A stretch of 64,000 bases of DNA from Pristionchus mayeri (taxonomy: Eukaryota > Nematoda > Chromadorea > Rhabditida > Neodiplogasteridae), in contig BTRK01000003.1 of the NCBI GenBank assembly GCA_036245805.1, forward strand, positions 39,263,215 through 39,327,214, read 5' to 3'. The position numbers and the translations under genes are program-made. Within the stretch, counting starts at the first letter, position 1. Each line of letters opens with the position of its first letter. Shown in pieces: positions 1-12,900 of this stretch. Below the pieces are notes generated by a model that was given only the letters and a program-made list of their open reading frames with translations, was not told the origin of the DNA and ran no database searches.

Positions 1-31
1 GATCTCCTCGTGTCCCAATCTTCCTTCTCAC

Positions 32-1523
32 CTTCTCCAGCGTGTCGTCCTCGTCGGACTTCTTCTGCAAAAGGATCAATCAATATTTCACTTCTCGATC
101 ATCTCTCTGTTCTAACCTACCGTAGCCTGGACTAGTGATGGGTACGGTAGGTCAGTGCTCCGCCCCTTACAGTACCTGGTAGTCTCCGTTGGCGATCTTC
201 TCCGCCTTCTCCTTCTCGAGCGCCTTCTTCTTCTTCTCAATCTCCGACGGCGTCGGGTCTTTCACCTGCAATTACCACATCTCTTTACCGTCATCCCACT
301 GCGCCCTCCTAATCCTACCGTACCCCTCTCATCCTACCGTACCCTTCATCCCACCGTAACCCCTCCCCCGTCCTACAGTACCCCTCCCGTCCCTGGGTAC
401 CGCTTCTAGTTAGCAGCCTTGTCATAATACCATATACCTTCCTGCATAACTACGCCATCTCATCGTCGTAATCCTACCGTACCCAACCAAAGCCTGTCCT
501 GACTACAGGGTAGTACCGTTTTACCGTATGCCTACCGTAACCTGATCCATCGTATCCCCTCATCTCACCTCAGGGTAGGGTCTGTTCTTGGTGGAGGCGT
601 CGTCCTTCTTCTCCTCCTCCTCCTTCTTCTCCTCCTCGGGCTTCTCTTCCTTCTCCTTCGAGCCCTCCTTCTTGTCGGAGGAGGGAGGAACGCCGGCCGC
701 TTGCGACTTCGACGGCAACTCCGCCGACGCCTGCAAGGAGTACGGTGGATTACGGTGGATCAATGCGAGTACGGTGGGCCAGACGAGATACGGTAGATCG
801 GAATGATACGGCGCCGTACCTTCGACTCGGACTCCTTCTTGTCCTCCTTCTTGTCGCCGATGGCTTCGATCGTCGGTGCCGCCGCGGCCTTGTTTGGCGC
901 CTGCTGCAAATCGGAATGATCGGCGAGAGATTACGGTAGTTATGGTAGATTACGGTACGAAGATATAGATTACGGTAGTTATGGTAGATTACGGTACGGT
1001 AGATAGAGATTACGGTAGTTCGGGTAGTGTAGTCTTGGGGAATGCGATCGATATGATATGATGTGAATGAACAAGATTACGGTAGCAGGATTGTGACTAG
1101 AGATTACAGAAGGCGAAGGCAGGTGGAAATGGGCAGGGGAGGGGAAACGCAGGGACGGAATACTGTAGTCAATGGGTACGGTAGGTCAGCGTACCATGGC
1201 GGATTTGCTCTCGCCAACGGCCGCGACCACGTTCTTGTCTTCGGCGAGCGGAGGCTTGACTTCCTGAACGGAATATCGATTGGCTATGGTATCGGGTGAA
1301 TACGGTACCTCCTTCTTCTTGTTCTTCTTTCCACGTCCGACGATGACAGCAAGTGCTATTTGTAAGAGCAAACTCTGTAAAGGAGGAATACTGTAGGGAT
1401 ACCGTACCCTTCTCCATCTACAGTAACCCTGGAGGTACCATGTCCTCCTACCGTAACCCGCTGGACTTACGATGGTTATGAGTAACGTAGCCAGCATCCT
1501 TGTGAGCGAGGGTGGCGCGGCCT
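32..1523 (-). CDS. Membrane-anchored Lys/Glu-rich protein, unrecognised, 3' end beyond window
   Basis: Not recognised as a known family. Exons read 1497-1471, 1374-1309, 1263-1195, 903-820, 730-569, 265-176 and 64-32, all joining in phase 0, for 177 residues before the gene leaves the window. The N-terminus (MLATLLIT, then a second exon rich in L/I/V up to about residue 24) is one hydrophobic segment followed by RGKKNKKKE, so a signal anchor with a basic stop-transfer is likely. The rest is low-complexity, dominated by Lys and Glu (residues 83-136 especially), and probably disordered or coiled coil. A splice acceptor (AG at 1523-1522) lies 24 nt before the ATG, fitting trans-splicing. It follows the NCBP2AS2-like gene by about 420 bp on the same strand, so the two may share an operon. 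Introns are packed with TACGGTA/TACCGTA. The exon model is internally consistent; the function is unknown. Confidence 0.7.
930..1030. repeat. Short tandem repeat of the TACGGTA motif in an intron
   Basis: Intron 3 of the leftmost gene carries about three imperfect copies of a ~40-bp unit built on GATTACGGTAGTTATGGTAG. It is the densest local cluster of the heptamer that recurs through the window. Confidence 0.7.
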
Positions 1524-1941
1524 GGAACAGCCGGGGCAACCACTCGGGACGGAGGACTGGTGGTAGGAATGAATGGATACGGGGAGGAGGAGGGGAAGGA
1601 GGAGGGAAGGGCAATGCAAATTACGAGGGAAAATTATTAATAATGAAGAGATTATAGATTATATGAGAATATTTATGATAATTTGCACTTTTTGTAGAAA
1701 AAAAATTGGCAAGTGATGAAAATTTTCAATTGCTCTCTCCATTCTGAAGCAGTAGCATGATATTTGCTCCTTGTGTGACAACACATATTGTACAAATTTT
1801 TATCATCTCAAGTAACGAACGAAAGGTCAATAAATTTCGAAACTACAGCACACCCGTTGCAGAGTACTCTACTTGCTTCTACTATATACAAGAGTTGAGC
1901 AATGTATAGCAGTCACACACCTACAGGCCGTGGTTGTAGGG

Positions 1942-2701
1942 TCACTTCTTGAGCGCCTTTCGGTACTCTTCCTTGAATACATCGGAGAAGCGGGAAGAGA
2001 TGCGCTGGATGGGCGCTCCTTTCTGCTCCAATTGGTGCTCGGTCGTCTTGTAGACTCGGATGAGAAGACGAGCCAGCGATCGGATCGGGTACGAGTGGGA
2101 TAACTGCAACGGAGGAGTAGAATAGGGAATACGGCACATACCTAGAAGAGTATCAAGCCCCGTCCCCTCTGCCCTCTTCTCATTATAAAGTTGCTTAGAA
2201 CCTGACTTACAAGTGTTAGACAGAGGGCGGGGCTTGGAAAGCTTCTAGGAAAGTTTCGGGAATTCATTAATTTATCGGATGATCGATTCATCCTCCCCCC
2301 CCTAGTAATTTCACTATATTCTCGTACATTCTGCACTTTATGAAGCGCCCTTGTAATGTAGGAAATAAATTTCAATATTCAATTCGTCAATCCGCGGGAG
2401 CTCACTAATAGGGATGGCCGCGCAACAAACAATCCTCTTCGTTCTGCGTTCTCTCTGATGCCAGAGAGGCGAGAGGTTACCTCGTGTAACCAAATAACTG
2501 AGTGTGAAATTGAATGAATACGGCCTTGTGAATGGGGAAATGAAATGTAAGCATTTAGTCAAACTATTCGAATCGCACTTGAGCATCTGGATTCAAGTAC
2601 GCCAAGAGAACCCCTTCTTTCACGAATCGACATGACAAAAATTACCTCATGGATCACTTTCGGGTTGTTGAGCATAGTCCGAACGAATCTCCACGGCATC
2701 T
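1942..2701 (-). CDS. NCBP2AS2: NCBP2AS2-like microprotein (71 aa)
   Basis: Two exons, 2699-2646 (18 codons) and 2103-1942 (53 codons plus TGA), separated by a ~540-bp intron. The protein starts MPWRFVRTMLNNPKVIHE and continues LSHSYPIRSLARLLIRVYKT. It ends with a basic helix (SSRFSDVFKEEYRKALKK). The arrangement 'NPxVIxELSxSYPIRxxAxL' plus a C-terminal 'RFxDxFxxELRKxL' matches my memory of the short conserved NCBP2AS2 (KRASIM) microprotein of vertebrates and its invertebrate homologues. The role of that family is poorly defined, so I assign none. The acceptor AG (2701-2700) abuts the ATG, so an SL-spliced mRNA would have essentially no genomic 5' UTR. The gene sits between GLTP and the membrane-anchored gene on the same strand. 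The exon structure is sound; the family assignment is probable. Confidence 0.75.
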
Positions 2702-3314
2702 ATGGAAAGGGAGATGTTTGCGAATGCACGCTAGACCATTTCGATACATTCATGAAGCGAACATCGTTCATGGTAACAAAACATTTCGCGAACTTACTAT
2801 TTATCAATTCTTGTATAATATGTGGCACTCTGAGATAAACGTGTCAGCATTTCTAGTGGCCAGATGGAAAGGAAATGGAAGAGGAGAGGGTACGGTATCG
2901 CAGATTCTAGCATGGTCACGCGTACAGTGTCAAAAACACAATCGAGATGGAGTGAAATGGGGGGAAAGAAATAGAGCTAACTGCTCACTTTCATCGAGAT
3001 TTCTTACAATGGGATACATTTTAGATACACAGCTCATAGGACGAAAATGACTAGAATTGTTGCGAGTAAAGGAAGACGATATAGAACGAGAGATTTAAAA
3101 TAGACTAGTCAAGTAGCACGCCGAGAACAAAACATACATGAGATAGGGGAAACAAGAAAGGAGTTAGTCGTCAAAAGCATCGAGTCCTATGCAAATTAGA
3201 TATGTGGTGGTAATTATTATAATCTGGTCTACTATATGAAAATTATGAACAATCTCTTTAAAACAAGCTTACATTGGCAATAACATACGAAAGTCGGGCG
3301 AATTATCGATGAAA

Positions 3315-4950
3315 TCACTGCTGCTGGTTGGGGTTGGGAGTATCCAGGCCCTTGGCAACGTAATAGTCGACCAGCGTTTTCACATTCACTTTGAAGTTGT
3401 CCAAGTGTTCCTGGAAACAACTTATTTTTGTGATATCGTCCACATTTTCCTAGTCTATGAATACAATGAATGCATAATTTCCAATTAGTAGTTAATAACT
3501 GCCTCGAACGAACATAGAAACGGTCTACATGCCATATTATCTATGTTCAGAACATCGTTGACAATTTTCGTATACTAATAAAAGGATAAGTATAGTTCTC
3601 ATAAAGTGAATGTCCCTTTAAGTTTTGAACGAAGAAAACAACAAAACTACGCACTATCGTTATTCATGCTCTCGGTATCATAAATTCAACCAACCTCTAT
3701 GTGTCCAATGCAGACATCATCCATTCCATCGCGACCCTCTGCGACTGCCTTCAGAATAGTTCTCCGGTAAGGAGCAGCGTGTATTACGACCTGAACTCGG
3801 CTACAGTTAATGCGCCACGTGGTTTTTAATAATACTCTCTGCCCTTAACAGCGGCTATTTGAGTATAATAATATAAGCTGCCTATGAATTTCCAAAATCC
3901 GGCTCACAAACAGTCGCAAAATTCGGATATTATTGAAAATGAGTCGGAACCTGGCTAAGACGCGGCAGAGTGTAGTACTTTCAAAAGGCAGAAAAAAAAT
4001 TTTAAAATGTAAACGTAAAAACAAAACCTTGAAGACTTGTTTCGAGATGAATCCGTGATGTCTCTTCAAACTGCCCTCGTAGGCGCCGTTGATAACGCTC
4101 ACGAGCGACTCGGTGCCCGCCTTGTCCGCCCGATAGTCTCTCACCATGAAGATGAGCATCAGAAGCATGAACTCCAGTCCTCTGAGCAAGACAGCGATTA
4201 TTGGAGTATAATAATATAAAAGTTGCCGATGAGTATCCAAATTCCGGCTCACACGCAAAACGCGGATTTTATTAGAAAATGAGCCAGAACCTAGGTAGGA
4301 CACGAAAAACGGCGACTTTGTTAATACAAAAGAAGCCAACGAGGAAAATATAGCTAAGCAAATTACAAATAAATAATACCTCTTTAGCCAGAGCAGCCCT
4401 TCAGTAGCGATACCCAATTTGCCGCCATTGTCTTTCAGGTCGGAGTCGATAAGCTTTTGGAGCGTATCTTGTCCGATCGGGTCCTTTAGCCACCGCGTAC
4501 GGACCTAATTATGAACCATAAGTAAGAAAAATGTATATTCTGAATGCGCCAAAGAGGAAATGTAAAAAGTAAAGTACCTTAGTCACGTTTCCGGCAATGT
4601 CACTCTTGATGGGCGCGAATGCCGTGCCCATGAAACCTGAAAAGTGCTATATCTTCAAAGAAATGATGCTCATAAATATTTATCAGGTGTTCGTCATATT
4701 TTCTACTTAGAGTATGTAAGTAAGAGTTTGTAAAATCTCATTTTTTAAATGAAAATGGAGTGTTTAGCAAGCACGACATTTAGTATGAAAAGGTAAGGTG
4801 ACTCACCGACAAAGTCAGCCAATCCCTGGCACGCGCTCAGGAATTGTTCGGTCGGAATGCCAGTGTCTTCTTCAAGGCATGGGAAGAGGTGTTCCTTCTT
4901 CGCGAAGTACGTGTGATCATGGGAAGGCGCGACACAGGTCATAACTCGCT
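3315..4950 (-). CDS. GLTP: Glycolipid transfer protein (GLTP domain), complete
   Basis: Six exons (4942-4807, 4636-4578, 4504-4380, 4181-4028, 3790-3695, 3410-3315) give 221 residues, close to the ~209 of vertebrate GLTP. The family moves glycosphingolipids between membranes in the cytosol. The sugar-head-group pocket is intact: Asp58, Asn62 and Lys65 in SDIAGNVTK, Trp104 in LLWLKRGL, and His149 in RHHGF, matching the human Asp48/Asn52/Lys55/Trp96/His140 set. HAAPY downstream is also typical. The start was taken at 4942 because an acceptor (AG 4950-4949) sits 6 nt upstream and no better ATG precedes the conserved region. The gene faces the ATP synthase gene across a ~440-bp shared upstream region. 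Introns 3 and 4 carry related ~115-bp repeats (listed separately). Confidence 0.93.
3850..3963. repeat. Intronic repeat copy A (GLTP intron 4)
   Basis: About 115 bp containing GAGTATAATAATATAA and later CCGGCTCACA. It is a diverged direct copy of 4192-4305 in the neighbouring intron. Confidence 0.8.
4192..4305. repeat. Intronic repeat copy B (GLTP intron 3)
   Basis: Second copy of the ~115-bp sequence at 3850-3963, same orientation, with small indels. The exon between the copies (4028-4181) is unique. Confidence 0.8.
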
Positions 4951-5389
4951 GGAAATGGCGAAAATGAGCGAAAGAAATGACGAAACTGAGCAAAGGCGTG
5001 GAACGATCAATGCCTCACGGGTTAACACACGCGCAAATAAAAGTTCACGACATAGGACGAAGTCTGACTCATACTCGATCGATAAGAATCACACAGTGAA
5101 ACTGGGAAGCGGATTGGTAAAGTTTGAACAAAGATGCTCAAGTTCCGTGCGGGACCAGGGCAAATGAAAGCCATTTTAGCTGCCAGCCCCAGAAATCTCG
5201 CTCTCTCGCCCCGCAGAAACCTCTTTCAAACTGACAATTTTCCGTAAATCGATTAATTTATTGTGCATTAGAGTTTGTCAATTTCAGTCCTATGATTCCT
5301 AGAAGCCTTAGTGACAAGCGCATAGTGTTTCTCGCTCTTTTTCTTATTTTTCTTGCGTGTTTTACTCCTTTTATTTGATTTCCTTGCAG
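4951..5389. promoter_or_regulatory. Shared upstream region of GLTP (minus) and ATP synthase c (plus)
   Basis: These ~440 bp separate two divergently transcribed, apparently trans-spliced genes, so promoters and outrons for both must lie here. I see no convincing TATA box. A run of T/C-rich sequence from about 5330 leads into the acceptor TCCTTGCAG at 5381-5389 used by the plus-strand gene. The assignment is by position only. Confidence 0.45.
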
Positions 5390-6308
<919 letters not shown>

Positions 6309-6850
6309 AAAGGGTTCTTCGGTAGTTATGATGTATGTTTTTTTAGTGGTAAGGAGGAATAAAAACTCTGTATTTTCCACATTTGTTTGATGCACAGAGA
6401 GTAGGATTCCCAATAGTTATTGATTGTACGAGCGAATGAAGAGAGTTTATTGATCAATAGTTGTGCAATTTGCAGGAAGAAGGAGTTGGTTGGCAGGTTG
6501 TGGGGTGGGGTGTTCATCGAGGTTCTTCTTGGATGGGAAATTCCGCATTACACTTCGGCTGCAAGTCACGATGAATTCTTTAAGGTTCCATGGTATTGAT
6601 TACTAGTGGCCTGTCTGGCAGGAATCGTGCACGTTCCAACCCCTAATGTCGGCTACATCTAAACCTCTAGTTTGAGGAAGCTAATGGTAGAAATGCCCCT
6701 TCACAAAGTACTAGGATTTCGAAAAGAGCCTGAACGAAGCACGATCAAGGTAGAATTAGAATCAAAACTGTCGCGCCCATTTGGAAGTTCCCTTCACGAA
6801 TCTCATCCATGAAAATTATAACTTTATTTCATAAACATCAAGGGAAATAG
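6309..6850. other. Intergenic region between ATP synthase c and histone H2B 3' ends
   Basis: About 540 bp between convergent transcription units. It holds the ATP synthase 3' UTR with AATAAA at 6358-6363. I see no further gene or repeat. Confidence 0.7.
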
Positions 6851-6851
6851 C

Positions 6852-6896
6852 GAGATCAACTTGGTTTGGAATAGAGGTGTGGCCCTAAAGAGGGCC
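6852..6896 (-). promoter_or_regulatory. Histone 3' processing signals of H2B: stem-loop plus downstream element
   Basis: On the minus strand GGCCCTCTTTAGGGCC (6896-6881) is a 6-bp stem with a 4-nt loop, close to the animal histone mRNA stem-loop consensus bound by SLBP. It lies about 50 nt after the H2B stop. Eight nt further on is a conserved ~21-nt element (6872-6852) with core CCAAACCAAGTTGATC in this copy, shared with the H3 and H4 genes. Confidence 0.9.
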
Positions 6897-6945
6897 GTTG
6901 GGTTCTGGGTGGTCGCTATCGACGCAAGCTCATCCATTGCCGGAT

Positions 6946-7317
6946 TTACTTGGAGGAAGTGTACTTGGTGACGGCCTTGGTGCCCTCAGAGACGGCGTGA
7001 TTGGCAAGCTCTCCAGGGAGAATCAGACGGACGGCCGTCTGGATTTCACGAGAGGAGATGGTCGATCGCTTGTTGTAGTGAGCGAGACGGGAGGCCTCAC
7101 CGGCGATCCTCTCAAAGACGTCGTTCACGAACGAGTTCATGATCGACATAGCCTTGGAGGAAACTCCAGTGTCGGGGTGGACCTGCTTGAGCACACGGTA
7201 GATGTAGACCGAGTAGGACTCCTTTCTCGACTTTCTCCTCTTCTTGTCTCCAGTGCGGACGGCCTTCTGGGACTTGGCGGCCTTCTTGGCTCCCTTGGCG
7301 GACGGCTTGGGCGGCAT
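6946..7317 (-). CDS. H2B: Histone H2B, intronless
   Basis: A complete 123-residue H2B. It has a Lys/Ala/Pro-rich N-terminal tail ([16 protein letters not shown]), the basic [20 protein letters not shown] that starts the histone fold, the [21 protein letters not shown] helix, and the C-terminal AVTKYTSSK with the lysine that is normally monoubiquitinated. It packages DNA as a dimer with H2A; no H2A gene is visible in the window. It is intronless, as expected for a replication-dependent gene, and is followed by the stem-loop at 6881-6896, so its mRNA should end without poly(A). It heads a cluster with H3 and H4, all on the minus strand. TATA evidence is weak (GCATATTC near 7374-7382). Confidence 0.97.
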   Translation of the reverse strand: MPPKPSAKGAKKAAKSQKAVRTGDKKRRKSRKESYSVYIYRVLKQVHPDTGVSSKAMSIMNSFVNDVFERIAGEASRLAHYNKRSTISSREIQTAVRLILPGELANHAVSEGTKAVTKYTSSK

Positions 7318-7649
7318 GTTGACTGTGTGGAATGTTAACGAAGCAGTGATGGAAACGCGTCCTGTCGCCTCGCGAATATGCAGACTTGAGCGAGAGCACG
7401 CTCCGCCCCCATTTCAGCGGGAAAATAAAATTCCCTAGTGTCGGCTTACGCCCTAACGCCCACCTAGGAAGAGCTTTAGAGGTTGCTTTTCAAAGGTTTT
7501 CCTATTCGGGCGTAATTATTTCGAGAAGATTTAAGGAAGTTGTGCAAATAAGAGACCAGGGGAAAGTGCCAGAGAGCCAGAGAATCGTCCAACGCACCCA
7601 TTATATTTCCGAAAAATGTTCTAGATACCCTCCCCACCCATCCGGAGAT

Positions 7650-7694
7650 CGGATCAGCTTGGTTTGGAATGAAAATGTGGCCCTAAAGAGGGCC
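7650..7694 (-). promoter_or_regulatory. Histone 3' processing signals of H3
   Basis: Stem-loop GGCCCTCTTTAGGGCC on the minus strand at 7694-7679, 36 nt past the H3 stop codon. The conserved downstream element (core CCAAACCAAGCTGATC) is at 7670-7652, again exactly 8 nt after the stem-loop. Confidence 0.92.
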
Positions 7695-7730
7695 GTTGGG
7701 TTCAGATGAGCGGCTGTTCAAGCACAATGC

Positions 7731-8276
<546 letters not shown>

Positions 8277-8465
8277 TCATTTCCACGCACTCCATCGATC
8301 TGGCGAGGTTGCGCTAGCAAGACAAGGGGAAAACGCTTGAATATGAAAGAAAACGAGTCGCAAAACAAATACGTATCCCCAAAACATCAATGTCAACATC
8401 AAAACAAAACATCAAAACATCAAAATCAACATCAAAACAACATCAACATCAAAACATCATCAAGA

Positions 8466-8510
8466 GAGATCAGCTTGGTTTGGAATGCGAGTGTGGCCCT
8501 AAAGAGGGCC
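8466..8510 (-). promoter_or_regulatory. Histone 3' processing signals of H4
   Basis: The third identical stem-loop (8510-8495), 64 nt after the H4 stop. The downstream element is at 8486-8466, once more 8 nt beyond the stem-loop. Confidence 0.92.
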
Positions 8511-8574
8511 GTTGGGTTCTGGGTGTAGTGCTGTTCTTGTTAGTCTTGGCTGCTTGGGTGCTCGTCAGGGCGCC

Positions 8575-9120
<546 letters not shown>

Positions 9121-9327
9121 CCCGCTCCCCTGCCCCTTCCTTCAAGTGACGGCGCGCGCCCGGACACCATCGCGCGGGAAAAAAACTCGCGCGCGATCCT
9201 TCCCTTCCCTTCCGAAAGTGCGACGGATTCATCGATTTTTTTCTTTTTTTCTTTGACTTTCTCACGCAGTTTCTCTTGATCTACCCCAATTCAAACGAAT
9301 GAACTGCTAATCAGAGACTGATCGAGA

Positions 9328-9385
9328 GAGATCAGCGTAGTTTGTCATGAAACAAGGACTCCAAAGGGGTTCTTCGGGTTCAGGT
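9328..9385 (-). other. Degenerate fourth copy of the histone 3' region
   Basis: The plus-strand sequence GAGATCAGCGTAGTTTG, followed by GGACTCCAAAGGGGTTC and TTCGGGTTC, aligns with the downstream element, stem-loop and flank of the three histone 3' ends. The stem can no longer pair. No histone reading frame lies upstream of it, so it looks like the remnant of a lost cluster member. Confidence 0.6.
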
Positions 9386-9915
9386 TTGTTTTGTTGCCCT
9401 CAAGTAGAGAGGCTCTTCTCTTCTGTCAGAAACCCTTCACATTACCCTCGCATTGTTGCGGATGGAGGCATTCAATGCACGAGAACTTTATGCGACGATG
9501 CATAGCACAATCTGATAATTTAATATGGACACGACGGAATTAACAGTACAAGTTGGGTAAATGTACAAGTGAGTGTTCATTTCACATGCTTGAAGAGAGA
9601 GAGAGGGCAGATATTCAACAGGTTAGCTTATTTGCTGTATGGACGACCGTTTAGTGACGATATCCAGCGGGAAGCGAGGCCCGCGCGGCGGAGACTCGCT
9701 CAACTCGCCCCGCTCGAAAGCACGCACGATGCCCTGAATCAGGATTCTTCTTGCTTCGTTTTAATGACGTAATCATTAGGCGACTACCACTACCATAAAC
9801 AGTCTTTTGCCAAAGCCCAGATGCAATCTAGTCACTAATCAAATGCTAAAAATGTGAACACGAACTAGTCACTCTTACAAATAATAGAGCCTTCTAGGAA
9901 GGCCTTTTTGGGATT
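9386..9915. other. Region downstream of the Slingshot gene
   Basis: About 530 bp that should hold the 3' UTR of the Slingshot-type gene. I see no supported gene here. Confidence 0.6.
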
Positions 9916-12900
9916 CTAGAAGATCCCATAACACCATCCCGTCCCCACCTTGACGGCATCTCCACCCGATGACTCGACGACCCGTTGAGAAGTGGAAGAA
10001 GACTGCTGCTGTTCTACCGGCGACGACGATTCCTGCCGGGAAGTCCGCGATGACGTCGTCGACGAGCACTCGTCCCTGAATCAGGACGTTATCGATTTAT
10101 CAACAATAGCTTCCCTGAGGACTTCAGTAGAACGCAAAAGTTAAAAAATCTATCTCAATTTATGCGATTAAAATCATTCATCGATTCGTCGCGCAAGGGT
10201 ACCGTACCTAGTGAAAATTTCCCTGTTCCGGCTCGCTTCAAGTGCGCCATCGAAGATGCGAAGCTGCTCCATGAAGCCCTCGTTGGGCGTGATGCAGTTG
10301 CGCCGCGCCTTCACGAACTCCAGCGCTTCCTGAGAAAGAATGAAATGCTTTAACAGAAATATATTTTATTATTTTCGATCATCAACGGGAGCTTGACTAG
10401 CTCATGTGTAAATTGGAATTTATGATACACTTGCGTACCCAGGATCTAACATGTTCTGCTTACAATTAGCACAGAAAAAAAGCTCATCAACCTACTTCAA
10501 AAATTAGAATAAAGTGCGTCAAGAAGGAGAGAGAAAGGGAACTGGCGCACCTCGAGTGTCCACTCGTACTCCTTCATGGCGTAGGCGACGACGGTGGAGG
10601 ATGAGCGTGAGATGCCTTTCTTGCAATGCACCAGCACGCACTTTCCCGATTCCCTGCAATGGAGAGAAGTGTTCACCAGAAGTGCGTCAGGAAGGAGATT
10701 AAATCACGGCCTGCGGGCATACTGGAATTACCGATAACTAATGTTTTTAAGAACACAAAAGACTGGCCGATTGCTCACATCACAGCTGACTGGTATTTCT
10801 GACATCTGTGCGGCATCTATTCCTCTAGTGGTTCAGCACTTGTGGTTTCGCATAATTTCACAGCTTCAATATTTCCTAATATTTTTTCACGCAACAGAGA
10901 GAGAATAGGTAGACTAGTTAACTAAGTGTACCGCCTTTAAAATCGACCAAGTGAAAAGATTTTAAATTCTGAATAATAGATTAATCAAGTTGTTCAGAAT
11001 AACACCCGTTATTCCCTCTAAATACTTTCTCCCCTTCACTCCAGATAACGTAAAAACGATCTACTATTATCACTAAATGCTCATATACCCGAGCTTATTC
11101 GACCACCAGCTAACCCGTCAAACGCTTCTGGTAACCCCGACGCTCACTCCCGCCTTCGGCGGGAGTTCGCCTTTGAACTAAGTTCAGTCAGGGCTCGCCG
11201 CTACGCGGCGAGCCGGGACTAAGTTGTTCTGAAATTACACCACCAGTCATTCGTTCATAGCGTAATATTTTCAGTCTGTTCATCCTCTCACCTCCGCTAT
11301 CCCTCTCACTTGCCTTCGGGTTACTAAGTTGTTCGAAATGATACGCTACCCGTCATTCCCTCATAACGTTATTTCCCCAGTCCGTTCACCCTCTCACCTC
11401 CCCTCCCGTCTCTCCCCACCTCCGCTATCCCTCTCACTTGCCTTCGGGAAACTAAGTTGTTCGAAATGATACGCTACCCGTCATTCCCTCATAACGTTAT
11501 TTCCCCAGTCCGTTCACCCTCTCACCTCCCCTCCCGTCTCTCCCCACCTCCGCTATCCCTCTCACTTGCCTTCGGGTAACTAAGTTGTTCGAAATGATAC
11601 GCTACCCGTCATTCCCTTATAACGTCATTTCCCCAGTCCGTTCACCCTCTCACCTCCCCTCCCGTCTCTCCCCACCTCCGCTATCCCTCTCACTTGCATT
11701 CGGGTTACTAAGTTGTTCGAAATGATACGCTACCCGTCATTCCCTTATAACGTTATTTCCCCAGTCCGTTCACCCTCTCACCTCCCCTCCCGTCTCTCCC
11801 CACCTCCGCTATCCCTCTCACTTGCATTCGGGTTACTAAGTTGTTCGAAATGATACGCTACCCGTCATTCCCTCATAACGTTATTTCCCCAGTCCGTTCA
11901 CCCTCTCACCTCCCCTCCCGTCTCTCCCCACCTCCGCTATCCCTCTCACTTGCATTCGGGTTACTAAGTTGTTCGAAATGATACGCTACCCGTCATTCTC
12001 TCATTACGTTATTTCCTCAGTCCGTTCACCCTCTCACCTCCCCACCCGTCTCTCCTCACCTCCGCTATCCCTCTCACTTGCCTTCGGGTAACTAAGTTGT
12101 TCGAAATGATACGCTACCCGTCATTCCCTTATAACGTCATTTCCCCAGTCCGTTCACCCTCTCACCTCCCCTCCCGTCTCTCCCCACCTCCGCTATCCCT
12201 CTCACTTGCATTCGGGTTACTAAGTTGTTCGAAATGATACGCTACCCGTCATTCCCTCATAACGTTATTTCCCCAGTCCGTTCACCCTCTCACCTCCCCT
12301 CCCGTCTCTCCCCACCTCCGCTATCCCTCTCACTTGCCTTCGGGTAACTAAGTTGTTCGAAATGATACGCTACCCGTCATTCCCTTATAACGTTATTTCC
12401 CCAGTCCGTTCACCCTCTCACCTCCCCTCCCGTCTCTCCCCACCTCCGCTATCCCTCTCACTTGCATTCGGGTTACTAAGTTGTTCGAAATGATACGCTA
12501 CCCGTCATTCCCTTATAACGTTATTTCCCCAGTCCGTTCACCCTCTCACCTCCCCTCCCGTCTCTCCCCACCTCCGCTATCCCTCTCACTTGCATTCGGG
12601 TTACTAAGTTGTTCGAAATGATACGCTACCCGTCATTCCCTCATAACGTTATTTCCCCAGTCCGTTCACCCTCTCACCTCCCCTCCCGTCTCTCCCCACC
12701 TCCGCTATCCCTCTCACTTGCATTCGGGTTACTAAGTTGTTCGAAATGATACGCTACCCGTCATTCCCTTATAACGTTATTTCCCCAGTCCGTTCACCCT
12801 CTCACCTCCCCTCCCGTCTCTCCCCACCTCCGCTATCCCTCTCACTTGCATTCGGGTTACTAAGTTGTTCGAAATGATACGCTACCCGTCATTCCCTCAT

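Noticed and set aside
3845..4417. 190-codon minus-strand open frame
   Set aside because: It runs across GLTP exons and their introns without respecting splice sites. The GLTP reading is in phase and conserved, so the long frame is a read-through artefact.
9850..10080. Separate gene for the 64-codon minus-strand frame starting MLVDDVIADFPAG
   Set aside because: It is an out-of-frame reading of the last Slingshot exon, whose phase gives a Ser/Gln-rich tail instead.
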